This document shows, piece after piece, positions 12,318 through 23,309 of a DNA stretch of 64,000 nucleotides. This DNA comes from Scytalidium lignicola (Eukaryota > Ascomycota > Leotiomycetes): positions 62,001 through 126,000 of the forward strand of contig NCSJ02000075.1 of assembly GCA_002812745.2 (NCBI GenBank), given 5' to 3'. The translations under genes and the position numbers were made by a program. Every line of letters starts with the position of its first letter. The first letter of the stretch is position 1. The notes under the pieces were generated by a model, which saw only the letters and a program-made list of their open reading frames with translations, ran no database searches and was not told the origin of the DNA.

Positions 12318-13611
12318 ATAAAGATTTAGCCTCTGGCTCGGATGCAACATAGATATAGAAATAGGAGAATTAACTCCCTCACAGTAAACATTTAGAAGCC
12401 TTGTACGAATAAATTCAGTACATTTACAGCCAGGTCTTCCCAAAGCCTTCCATGCTACATGATCTCCGAATTTATACTACATTCTCCACGCTAAGATCTT
12501 CTGGCGACTTCGCAGCATCAACGCCATTACCTCGAGTTCCCACTTGAAACTTAATTTCACAACATCTCCCCAATTTGCTACTCTCTTTAATGAAAGCTGG
12601 CCTAGAGCACAAGAGAACTCTTTGTTGAATGGTGGCCTAAATTGGTTACGGCCGTAGAGCCATAAGAGGGACTATATATATTACCGAACACTACGGCTCT
12701 TAATATATGGCCATACTTGCTCACTGTGCTGTAGTTAATTCACTAGTTATTTAGTCAATCTATTCTATAGGAACCTATTTCGATCGTGTATGTAGCCTGT
12801 GCAACATTTTTCCTGTAGCGTCAATTCCCATTTTAGATACTGAGCAAGGAGGCAAGGAGGCTGAGATGATAACCTATATGACAATGGTTCAATAATGCAG
12901 TAACTTCACCATGATATTTGTATGAAAGGCACGGAGTACTAAGAAATCGATTATGAGTATCTTAGCCCATCCATGAACTTTCCGAGTCGAGTTGATGTCC
13001 AATTTATGCAATTCATTAAAGTTAGTCATAGCTATCTTGGTCTCACAGATCTCATGGTTCTATCATAAGCTATAGAGATCGGCTAGCTAGAAGGTCATGC
13101 AGATATGTCGTTGTAACAGAGTGTTAAGTTTGTTTCGATAGTGATATTTCTTCCTATCGTAACATTCCCGTTCAATGATCCAATAAGTAAAAGTACGTCT
13201 TCTGCTATAGATATACCGAAAAGAAATATGGGTATGAGGATGGTGGGTTTGCGCAATAGCGATCTGAGTAGTACTGGTGAACGTGCTCTAATATGTTTTT
13301 AGTCACCACCGAAATGAAGTCGATATGCTTTTATTCAAAGAGCTGGTCATACTTGACGCACTTAGGCTGCCAAAGATCAGTTTCGTCAAATTGCCATCTA
13401 AAATCTCCCCTCAACAATACGTGGAAGATAAATATAAATATAAATATAAAATTTACATTTCGAGTTGCTTGATTTGAAGTTGAATTACTTATAAGTTAAT
13501 TCAGGAATAGGATCCATGCTATAAATAACTACAACTATTCTATCTCTTATGCCGGGAGAGTCTTCCTGAGGATTCGGCAGCCATTTGCACCTGAAATTTG
13601 CATTTATTCTT
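12318..13611. other. AT-rich intergenic stretch
   Basis: About 1.3 kb with no supportable gene. A short ATAAAT tandem run lies near 13429-13449. The frame 13540-13725 (-) overlaps the MITE-like element and is not a gene. Confidence 0.6.
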
Positions 13612-13920
13612 AGCCTCAGCTAAATTGACTCCCGCACTCAAATCGACTCCTGCTAATTCTGTAATTTTGTACAGAAATACCACAACAACCAATGAATTGC
13701 AATTGACTTGAATGGTATGTATCAAAATGGCACGTTCAAATTAAACAGAAATATCGAATTTAATTATATATCTCTTATAGAAATGTATCGTAAAATCGTC
13801 AGTCGAAGTAAGGAGGTTTGGTGTAAAAGTGTTCTCGCCTAAACCTTCCAGCATTTGTGGTAATTTTGGTGGTGTAAGGAGTCGATTTTGCAGAGTGCGG
13901 GAGTCGATTTAACTGAGGCC
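13612..13920. mobile_element. MITE-like element with terminal inverted repeats
   Basis: The left end AGCCTCAGCTAAATTGACTC (continuing CCGCACTC) and the right end (13890-13920: GCAGAGTGCGGGAGTCGATT then TAACTGAGGCC) are imperfect inverted repeats of about 27 bp. Both ends also carry a second copy of a GGAGTCGATTT-type subrepeat just inside. There is no internal reading frame of note. The length of about 309 bp and TIR structure suit a non-autonomous class II element; no clear target-site duplication is visible. A truncated copy lies at 2277-2490. Confidence 0.7.
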
Positions 13921-14198
13921 TTGTTTTTTGATTTTTTAAATTTCAGATTATTATACGTTTTTAATTTAAACTGTAATCTTTATCGTTTTCAAAGTGTAAA
14001 CTACGTTCAAATGCATTTCCTATTTGGGCTTAATGCTCTAGCTGAGCCTCAGCCAAGCACCCCTATCCAGAATCCGAAAACTTCGCCCCTCTTCCCTTGA
14101 ATCTTTTCATTCCTTGATTTCATTTTCTCTTTGTTCCTTTCCGACACACGTTTTTATTTGTTGACGCTCATCCGGTACTGGTGTCACTACCAAAAAAG

Positions 14199-15270
14199 AT
14201 GTCTCACATCTCTCTCAAAGTCCTCGCCATCCTCTTCAGCCTCGCTACCTCCACACTCGCCACCGAGGCTCGCATCCGCCTCGTACGTTATCCCCCTCCT
14301 CCAGGAGGCCAAAATCCATGAAACATTTTCAAAACTCTCAGCTCCATTCATACATTTCCTAGATCTTCCTCATCCTCGTCTTCACCAAAAAAAACCGTGC
14401 AATACTAACTCCCTTTCCAGTCCGAAAGCGCTTGCCCCCCTTCCACCCAATGGACTACCACCCCGGTAGACAAATGTATTCCCATCGCTGGCACAGCCTA
14501 CAAATCGGGCTCCCTCGAAGTCTCGGATCCGTGGCCCGTATGCAGCAGCGGTGAAGAAGCTAAACTTGCTTTTTATTGGCCCCAAGGCACGAACTGCGAG
14601 GCGGGAGCACTCAATGGGTTGTCTACAAAGGCGGAGGCAATGGGCACGTGCAATCTGCTTATGTTGACAGGGAGCTTGGCGTTTGTGTGTGAGGGAATTA
14701 AAGCTGGTACTCCCCCTCCCGAGAACGATGGAGGCAAGTCGAATGAAGGCGGAGTGATCAAATACAAGACGAAGAAATGTTCCGCGTTTAATAAACCGGC
14801 ACCGACATACCATGCTCCAGATACTTGTATCTCCATCAACGAAGGACTTGGTCTGGAATTCTCCCGCCCGGCAACCTGCAAAAATGGCACCAAGGCAATG
14901 GCCGCAGGCTTCAAAGGAAATAACTGTGATCCCACCTCATCACCTTTAGAAAACCCATTCACGAAGTGGGATGATAGAGTTGTGGGGTGGTGTTTGCCGA
15001 CTGAGGGGATAAAAAGTATAAGTTTCTGGTGTGACGGATTAGAAGGCGTAGATATGACGAAGCCCGGTGGCTGGAAACAGGGGAAGAAAAACGGCNGGGG
15101 GAGGGAATTTAGGATTGATTTTGGGATTGGGATTGGGATTAGGTGGGGGATTATTGTTTTTGGTGGGGGGATTGGTGGTTGCGTATAATATTAATTGGCA
15201 TTTTAGGACTTGGGTGCAAGAGAGGTTTGGGGGGTGGAGATGGGTATATTGCTTTGTGAGGGGGTGGTGA
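14199..15270 (+). CDS. Secreted Cys-rich protein with C-terminal membrane segment (frame uncertain at an N)
   Basis: Exon 1 (14199-14282) encodes 28 residues with a signal peptide (LKVLAILFSLATSTLA). A 138-bp intron precedes exon 2 at 14421. The lumenal/extracellular part is about 225 residues with many Cys (SESACPP, VDKCIPIAG, PVCSSGEE, NCEAG, MGTCNLLM, FVCEGI, KKCSAF, DTCISI, PATCKNG, NNCDP, VGWCLPTEG, FWCDGL). After an N at 15096, next to a G run, the frame giving NLGLILGLGLGLGGGLLFLV forms a membrane helix; the other frame is Gly/Ile-rich and less convincing. The true C-terminus after about 15190 is unresolved. The family is not recognised. The MITE-like element ends about 280 bp upstream. 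Confidence 0.6.
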
Positions 15271-16127
15271 GTGCGGAAGAAGGAAGAGGGAAACTCGGGG
15301 AGGCGTATTTGGATTAGTATTGAGATTTCCTAGCATGCAAGGAAAATGGTAAGTCTGGTTGAAATATAAGTATTGGTTGAACACTTAACAAGATCGTCTT
15401 ACAATCGTATAGTAAATTATTATTAATAAGAATTCAGTGAACAAACTATCCTTTTTCCACTTGAGCAGACTGTGATGGAATAAGAATATTAATGATTAAC
15501 AAGGAAGAAATGTTTATAACTAGCAATACTCGAGACACGGACTAAAAGTAGATATAATAACCTTGTTTTCAGCAGTTAACTGATAAATTCAAGCTAATAT
15601 ATTAGCTAATATTGTTCTTTACGATGTTATCTAAATAAAACACAAAAACTAGAAGTATACAAGGCTGATTTAAGTTGATGGCTAGTGAATCTTGAACAGC
15701 TAACTTTAACTATAGCGTTGATGTAAATAACAAATAAAGTTCAAGAACTATGGCTATCAGGGCTGGCTCTTCTATATGCTGCTTCTTCTACAGCCTGACT
15801 AGAGGTGCAGTGGAAGCTGGTCATCGAGGAGAGAATTCTAACCAAGATGCATACTAGATCTGTTAATGGATCCTGATCGGTCCCTCAACCATACTGAAGA
15901 GAGTTCTCTATTCCATCTGGCACTTGTCCAGACACTTCCTTTGCCTTCCCGTGTCGTAAAATACCCTATCTCAATACTCTCTCCAGCAAAAGGTCCCCCA
16001 GGCATTCCTTTTGTACTTGAGTAAAATGAAGCTCCTGCATACTGGGAATCCGGATACACGAATCCAGGGGAAGATACTAACAAAATGCATGAGGAGATAG
16101 GCGAGAAGAGCATATCCCAATCCAGCG
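15271..16127. other. Intergenic between convergent genes
   Basis: About 850 bp, AT-rich to 15770 and of higher GC near 15800-16127. The latter probably includes the 3' untranslated region of the minus-strand regulator. Overlapping minus-strand frames at 15838-16189 show no family signal. Confidence 0.5.
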
Positions 16128-17891
16128 TTACCGAGTATTTGACCTGTCCCCTTCCTTGAATTGATGTTCCTTGGGAGTTTGATCATCATTCACATTCCAA
16201 TGGTAGTTAAACCGGTCCAGAGCTGTGCAAAGCCGTGCCTCAGCGCTCTGCAGCCAACGGTCGCCTTTCCACTCAGTCCTCCCATGTATATGCTTGAGCG
16301 CGGCCTTAACAATATATAAGTAACTGGGAGCTACACAGGCAAACTGGTAAATATCCAAGTGCTCATGGGCCTCGACGACATCATGGGTCATCTTTGTGGC
16401 GGTATCAAGAGCCGCGTGCGAGCACTTACACCATTCCTCCAGCGACTGATACTTGGCACTAACTACATGCAGAGACTGGCTGAGAATGTGCCAGTGTAAT
16501 GTGAACAGCGCTCTATTTCTGGTCAGAATGGCGCTCAGATGTGGCAGAACACCGATGAACTGACCTGATGGTGATAGCTATCGCCTCACAGAAAATGCCC
16601 TCTTTCTCGTTGCGCTGCCGCATCAGCACCCCCAGGAATGCTTGGAGAGTAGAATCTAAGCCTCGAAGTTGGATCAGCCTGGAACCAAGGCTGGGGATTT
16701 CGAAGCCTTTGAGGACTTGGTCTAGGAGCCAAACCGCTTGGGCGGAGCGACCAAAACCTCCAACATCGACTGAGCTCAGGCTGGAGAGGGGGACGTAAGG
16801 TAGTGACTCAGGACCTAGAAAGTTGGTCTGCTCCAGGATGTTTGGCTCCGTCGGAAGCCGGGCATCTCCACAAGGGATGACGGTGAGCAGAGGTTGCTCG
16901 CAAACCGTCACTTCACAGAAAAATATACTAATTAGCAGCATGTATTTAGCACCATTTGGTATCGGAGATTTCTGAAATATGATAGGGAGACGAGCGAAAG
17001 GGGGAAGGAGAGAATTACCGCTCGCAGATGATGATTCCCCACCACGTATTAGCTGCTTCTTCGACCTGCAGCTGGAGATCTAGATCTGTATCTGGATCCG
17101 TATCTGTAGTGAGGCTAACCTTCTCGGACCTAGGTGGTACTGGCGAAGGGCGGTGGATACGGGCGGCATAGGCCATGCGGGCACAGCCAGCGATAGACAC
17201 AAACGCCTCGTCCGGCCGGCCCTGCGCATACTCATACACAGCTAGCAAGAGAGCCGCCTGGATCAGGTGGATTGAGGGTGGGAACGACCCTTGCACTTGG
17301 GCCAAGAGTGACTTCGTGGCGAGATGGAGGGAACGGCGGTCGATTGCCTGGGTGTTGGCTGCATGTCCGGTGAGCCACTCCAGTTGGGGGGACGAAGTGG
17401 CCAGGCAGATGCTCAGCAGAAGGACAGAAAATCCGGCGGAAGGCGTCGTGCCTAGCGTGATGAGGCTGCTGTGAAAGCGCATACGGGAGATGATGGGCAA
17501 GTAGGGATGCATGCCCCGGAAGTAGCGCACGCTGATATCGTCTACAAACTGGCCCGTCGCACGTATCAGACGATGAGCTTGGAGATACAGGTTGGCCTCT
17601 GATGTTGCCGGCGCCGATGGAATGGCATGCGATGAAACCAAGGGGAAGGACACAGGCCTCGTGTGGTCATGATTCCGTGGTCGTGATCCATATCCACAGC
17701 CAACTCTTTTCCTATGATATCTCTCATTTTAGAAACTGACTATTGCTTCTATCGATTGCAACTTCATCATCTTACCTTACGCAGTACCCGCAACGGGGCA
17801 GCACCTTGTCACACTTCTTCTTGCGGCCCTTGCAGGTGACACAGACCTCGGCGGCGTGAGATGCTCTGTAAAAGCCTCCGTCGGCCGCCAT
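16128..17891 (-). CDS. Zn2Cys6 fungal transcription factor
   Basis: Nuclear regulator, four exons on the minus strand (17891-17776, 17711-17019, 16927-16565, 16518-16128), 521 codons including stop. The protein starts MAADGGFYRASHAAEV and goes straight into the zinc cluster CVTCKGRKKKCDKVLPRCGYC, with the sixth Cys after intron 1 (VRKRVGCGYG). The middle region matches the fungal-specific transcription factor fold: YFRGMHPYLPIISRMRFH, LLLSICLATSS, IHLIQAALLLAVYEYAQGRP and NTWWGIIICER. It continues with a Cys-Glu-containing segment, then VIPCGDARLPTEP. The C-terminal half is helical (RALFTLHWHILSQSLHVVSA). Intron 2 (16928-17018) was placed to keep the frame through IFFCEVTV. It is transcribed away from a short-chain dehydrogenase across about 600 bp, so it may control that neighbour. 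Confidence 0.85.
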
Positions 17892-18490
17892 CACCAGTGT
17901 TCAGTGTCTGGGACTTGGGCCCACAAGGAGTCGAGTCGTATATGGGAAATACGATGCGTTTTTGTGGACGGTTTGGCAATGCATACACAATGCAGCTTAA
18001 AAATTCAACATATAGCAGTGTGCCTAGTGGTTAAGAGGGGCTCAGCCAGTTTTTTGAGGTAATTAGAGACAGTTGGATAGCCACGCCACTACTATTTAGA
18101 GTTTGCTGCTGTGCGTACAATAGAATAAAGCTGATAAATACAGAACGCTAAACCCTAATTGGCCAAATTCATGTTATACGGAAGCGGGCCGTACCACCCT
18201 GCAGTGCAACTGATTGGCCAATTATCGCTGTTCTGCTGTCGGCCGTCGTCGGGACTCGCAGCCGCCGCTAAATACTCTTGTATATGGAGATGGGAGGGCT
18301 TTTGGGAGAAAGATAGGGGAGCGTTCATTGAAGGCTCGGACAAGTAGCCACCTTACTTCAAGCTTTAAAAACAATATCTAGGAAAGGCGGAGTATATAAG
18401 TCAGTCGAATTCAGACAATGGAATTATCTTCCTGTCAGTTGTTCCCTATTCACCACTACACTAGCTACCAGTCATTCCCAGCACGCCAAA
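17892..18490. promoter_or_regulatory. Bidirectional promoter between regulator and dehydrogenase
   Basis: The 599-bp gap between divergent starts at 17891 (-) and 18491 (+). A TATA-like TATATAAG lies at 18393-18400, about 90 bp before the dehydrogenase ATG. An inverted CCAAT pair, ATTGGCCAAT, lies near 18213-18222, and a related TTGGCCAAA near 18160. These suggest CCAAT-binding-complex sites; function is inferred. Confidence 0.45.
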
Positions 18491-19543
18491 ATGACATCTA
18501 CAATTGATTCAAGCAGCCTTTTCCAGGTTAACGGCATAGTGGCCGTCATTACTGGAGGAGGTACTGGTGAGTTTAGTGCTGTCACTGATGATAATCAGTG
18601 GACGTCGCTTTTGCTGAATCCTCCCTAGGTATTGGCCTGACTATGGCTCGAGCCCTTGCGTTTAACGGCGCCTTGAAAGTCTATATCCTTGGACGACGCT
18701 TGGAAGTGCTTAAAACCGCAGCTCAAGAGCATTCCAGCTTAGTTCCGCTTCAATGCGATGTGACCTCCAAGAAGGACCTTCAAGCCGTCGTCGACCACAT
18801 CACCGCTGAGATCGGTTATGTCAACCTTGTGATTGCCAACTCAGGCAACATCGGTCCCCCGGTGCGCTTCAACCCGGCCCATTCACTCCCGGAGTTGCGC
18901 AAGACCCTCTTCACCAACTTCTCCATGGAGGAAATGAACGACACGTTGAATCTCAACGTTACGGCTGCTTTTTTCACCATGACCGCCTTCCTTGAACTGC
19001 TGGACGCAGGTAACCAGAATGCGTTAAAAGGTGGCTTCGGCAAGCCAGTCAAACAAGGCAGCAACGTCCCGACGATTCAGAGCCAAGTCATCTTTACGAC
19101 CAGTGTATCGGCCTTTAGCCGGCATTGGACATCATCGCCTCCGTACCTAACTAGCAAGGTTGCTATCATGCAAGTAACTAAACATGCCAGTACCCAGCTA
19201 GCCAGATTTGGGATTCGCGTAAATTCTATTGCTCCAGGATGTAAGTATTGTCCGTTGTTGAGCGAGGTGCTCTAACAGAACTGGGTTTAAAGTGACAGGA
19301 AACTAACGTGTGATATTTTTTAAAGTGTACCCCTCAGATTTGGCTTCGGTGTTGATGAAAGATCGTAAGCCGGAAGAAGAGTCAGTAGACGACCAGAGAT
19401 TCATCCCTGCTAGAAGGTTCGGTGGTGACGAGGAAATGACTGGAGCGATTCTGTACCTTGCTGGTCGATCTGGGAGTTACTCTAACGGTACCATTCTCGT
19501 CACCGATGGTGGTCGGCTATCCGTTATGACCGGGACTTATTAG
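18491..19543 (+). CDS. Short-chain dehydrogenase/reductase (classical SDR)
   Basis: NAD(P)-dependent oxidoreductase, 301 residues from exons 18491-18566, 18629-19240 and 19326-19543. Cofactor motif TGGGTGIG lies at about residues 21-28 and is split by intron 1 in the usual place. Also seen: CDVTSKKDL, VIANSGNIG (NAG-like motif), LNLNVTAAFF (structural Asn), TTSVSAFS (catalytic Ser), YLTSK (Tyr and Lys of YxxxK) and RVNSIAPGLYPSD. The C-terminus has YLAGRSGSYSNGTILVTDGG. Intact and probably soluble. The divergent Zn2Cys6 regulator shares its promoter region. Substrate is unknown. Confidence 0.92.
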
Positions 19544-19840
19544 GGTAATGTGATAGACGTTAAAACAATAGTTTGTTATTAGGGAGTGGCAATAATATTC
19601 TCTCAAATAGACATTATCTATATATTGGTGATGTTAGGATTCCCGGCTTCTTAGTCCGATTGATGCTCCCTATGCGATGACTTCTGTGGTAGCAACATGT
19701 CGGTTGAAACAAATTACCAACCGTGATCGAAGGTCATCTAATGTAGGCCTGTAGAATGACCCTGAATACTGTTCACATAAACTGCATGGTAGCTGGATCG
19801 TAGGATAGTCAAATTGGCTTCATTACATTACTCCTAAGCG

Positions 19841-21773
19841 CTATGCACCTGCACCTCCAACTGACGGAGTCGCTGTCCTAGATGCATCTAGCTCAGTCCC
19901 CACCCTACCAGCATCAAGCTCCCCAATCACTATCTCTGAACCAGCCTCAGACACTCCCCCTGGCCCTGGCAGACGCCTACTAACAGCAGCTTCTAATTCG
20001 TGCCTTTCGGGAACCTTTTGTATAGAGTGCAGCTGATAGACCTTTGAGCCGTCCGGGAGGGTCTCAAGAGTGGTCTCGTAGGATGACATGTTATCCTCTG
20101 GCATTGGTTGGATTCCTTCGTCAGTCTTTCGCTTTCGTCGAAGGAAGAAGAATGCGAGGCCGGCAATTGAGAAAGCAGCAACGACACCAATCACTATTCC
20201 TGCGATGGCTCCGGAGCTTATGCCATGCTTCGATGACGAAGAGCTAGAGGTGGGATTGGCAGTAGCTGCAGAATTGCTTGGAGAAGGCGGCACGAAGTCT
20301 ATGGATTCAATGGGGACAATATGCGATGTGGCACCTGCATCCCAAGCACACTGAGAGACCGTGAAGTTACGGCGCTCATAATCAACGGTGAGATATGCCT
20401 CCTGTAGAAATGTGCGTCCTAAGGTATACTGGGTTTCATTCGTAGCTTGCTTGAGCGGGAAGTAGTAGCTCGTATTCGACACAAGAGGGTATTGGGCCAT
20501 AAGATCGAAAGCCTGGTACGGGAGTGTCACGGTGACAGTAGAGCCACCAACGAGGGTGTCTGAGATGACGAAACTAACCTGTGAATTCTGCAGAAGGAGC
20601 TGTTCATGGTGTGAATCGTTCACCAAATACAGACCAGTTTTATTATCAAGTGTGATGCCGAAAGCTGACTCGAAAGCTTTGCACGCTGATTCGGGAAGCC
20701 ATATATTAGGATCCGTAGAATCAATAAATGTAAGGATTGGAGAGGAGAGCAGCGACGTCTCTGTTCCTCCACTGTAGACGATAGATTGGAGAGCCACCAC
20801 AATGTCTCTGGTCGCATCTACAGCCATCGTAAACGATACACCGCTCTCAACAAATCGTGAGGTGTCATATCCACCAAATATCAACTGGCCATAAACTTCT
20901 TTAAGGCCTGGATGGAAAGTAAATTAGCATGGACAGGCATGAGAACTGGATGATATAAACCTCACGGTAAATTGCTCCTGCAGTATAGCTCCAACTTAGA
21001 CTTGGGATATATCCTTGGTCTTTGAGCGACTGGAAGAAGGTTGGCGTACTGGAATTACCCAAAGTGGTGAAATTAACTGGTTGTATCCCTAAACCAAATA
21101 TACCTCTTGTCATATGGAGATCAGCATCGGGTCATTAGGATGCAGCTGGGGAGAGGTTCTCACAAGTAAAAAGGCGATGCGGTTGCAATGCCCCCTACTA
21201 CCTGCTTCTCGAGTGTCGGGCCATCCGCACCTGCTACCAGACCCAAGCCGAGCGTGTCTAATCCAAAGTCGGCGGCTTGGACATACCCCAGATTGGCTTC
21301 TAGGCCAACACCATTCTGATTAATATAATACAAGCCCGCGTCAACCCAGGTGGAGGATGTGTTGGGATTGAACATCATGCCACGGGAACTTGCACAGTCG
21401 GACGGAACCTGACTGAAAGCTTCAGTCGAGCAGCCATACTGCGACAAAACAACCATGGTTTCCGGGGAGGCCGTGGATATGAGCACACGAACATCTTGCG
21501 ACGGTGACCCTACACGAAGGAAGAAGGAACTCCATGGTCCATCGTCTCCCTCACTGTAGAGAGTGCCGGTTCAGCGATTGAGGACAGTCTCGGGGTTGCT
21601 TTGGGAATGCTGGAATAGATCATAACTTACAAATATTCACTAGGAGGAATTACCACGGGCGCTGGCACCGTCCCGTTGGTCGACTGTCGATTGAAGAGAA
21701 GGTGATCGAGTACGGTGCATCTTGATACAATTATCCACTGCGCCAGCAGCAGTATCGTGGTCAGCCAGCGCAT
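19841..21773 (-). CDS. Pepsin-family (A1) protein with altered active site and a membrane tail
   Basis: Type I membrane protein of the aspartic protease fold. The signal peptide starts at ATG 21773 (MRWLTTILLLAQWIIVSRC). Exon 2 starts at 21553 and reads GPWSSFFLRVGSPSQDVRVL. Further exons encode TRGIFGLGIQPVNFTTL and LIFGGYDTSRFVESG. The first catalytic DTG is replaced by STAS (VLISTASPETMVV), and the second site reads FIDSTDPNIWLP, where the Asp is kept. Near the C-terminus (about 120 residues from the end) is a Ser-rich stalk, then a helix SSGAIAGIVIGVVAAFSIAG and a basic stop-transfer RRKRK, then about 90 cytosolic residues. Such Ser-for-Asp members are a known fungal subgroup and are probably not active peptidases. 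Some internal splice sites (20885-21160) are approximate. Confidence 0.82.
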
Positions 21774-23309
21774 CTCAGCAGTTGAAAACCTAGGGTTAAG
21801 GAAGAAGGCCTAGGAACAGCTCAAGATGGTGGCTGCTTTCAGTCAAAATCAAGCACCTCTAAGAATAATAATGGGGGTTTCCGCCAGTGTCGCTGGAGCC
21901 GCGAGACGCGAGACTGTCATGTACCCGGCAGAAGGATCACCAACAACACACATTAGTCTGTTGTACTAAGGATTATCGGAGTCAGTGGCTCTCTATCAGA
22001 ACGTGCAATTCGCACTTTTTTGGCTGCCCTAATTGTCATAGAGGATTGTCGCCTGCATGAATCTCCGCCAGTCACCATTCCGCCTTGGTCGTCTGAATGG
22101 TCCGGCCCCTTTCCTGTACATCTCATCATTGCGCCAGCGGGAGTCTCAGTCACCAATGGCCAATCACCATCGAATAAGCGCCGCCCCAGACGGCACCAAA
22201 GCATACGCTCCCCTGTGGCGGAGGAAATGAGCGACATGAAGAGATGAAGAGGTTCGTGCCGTGAGCCGTGTCCCGACATGGGACGAGGCTTTCTTTCACT
22301 CAAGCAGAGCCGCAATCTGCCTCGCATTACGAATCCTGGCCAATGGAGCGCCAATGGACCCCCTAGGAGGACCACAGAGTTGTACTATAGTGGACGAGGT
22401 GTTGGTGGACGGCTCCCTCGCGGCTGATGAAAGGAAATTCCTTCCCTGTACGCATCAGCCCTCGTCCCTGACTGTTTTATTCCATATCAGGGGCGGATTT
22501 TATATGCAAACATTGCCATCACCACTATCTATTCGACAAGTTTTTTTCTTCATATTGGCGTTTCAAAGCAAACCAGCAAGCCATTTCTGGAATCGATGTA
22601 CTGGTAAAGTCAGACATGGTCTCTCTGGTGTTGATCGGGTCTGCGGGCCTGCTTGGCTGCTGGACCCTGAAGCGCCACCACTGTAACATCCACACCGATC
22701 CCCCATCACATCTCCCGCCCCCAAAAGCTTAACCCCGTAGCACACGCTTGACCATAACAGGGCTGCTATTGCGACAATCAACACAATCAACGCGCTCTAA
22801 GTGGTCCAATCGAGCCAAGCCTCTCCGAGGTCGGACGAAGAGGTTAGATTCGGGAATAATCGGTCACAATTGGGTTTATTAATCTGGTCATAACTCAAGT
22901 TGTGCCCTGTTGGGCCGTGCAGGAGAATCCATGAAAAGAGCCGCCACAATTGCAAATCCTTCTCGGGCGTATTCCGGTCCAGGATGTAGGGCTTCAATGT
23001 TTCAGTGCCTGTGAGCCAAATGAGGTCAAGATCGGACCAAAACGTTGTCGCTGCGGACGATGAGGGGGCGTGGTGAGCGCGTGAGAGATCGTACTGTGTA
23101 CTGTTGGGGTATGGTATGGAGTCTAGATTTAACCTGACCTTTCCTTCCCTCTCTCACTAAATATCATATGCGTTCATTGTTCTTTCCACAAACGTGTTTT
23201 TGAAGCTTGCATTTAGCTCTTGTCTTTTGTTTCCGTCTGTCATTCCTGCCCTTCTTTGCTTGGTGTTTACTTGGCATCTCACTTGTCGCCCTTTTCATCA
23301 CTCGCTGAA
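21774..23309. other. Intergenic, higher GC, promoter regions
   Basis: About 1.5 kb between divergent genes. Open frames occur on both strands (21953-22686 and 22563-22997), but none has family features or plausible exon structure. The 100-200 bp before 23310 are pyrimidine-rich (TTTCCTTCCCTCTCTCAC), typical of a fungal promoter/5' untranslated region. Confidence 0.45.

Noticed and set aside
21953..22997. Frames on both strands between the protease-like and wall-protein genes
   Set aside because: Composition and lack of splice structure or motifs indicate chance frames in higher-GC promoter DNA.
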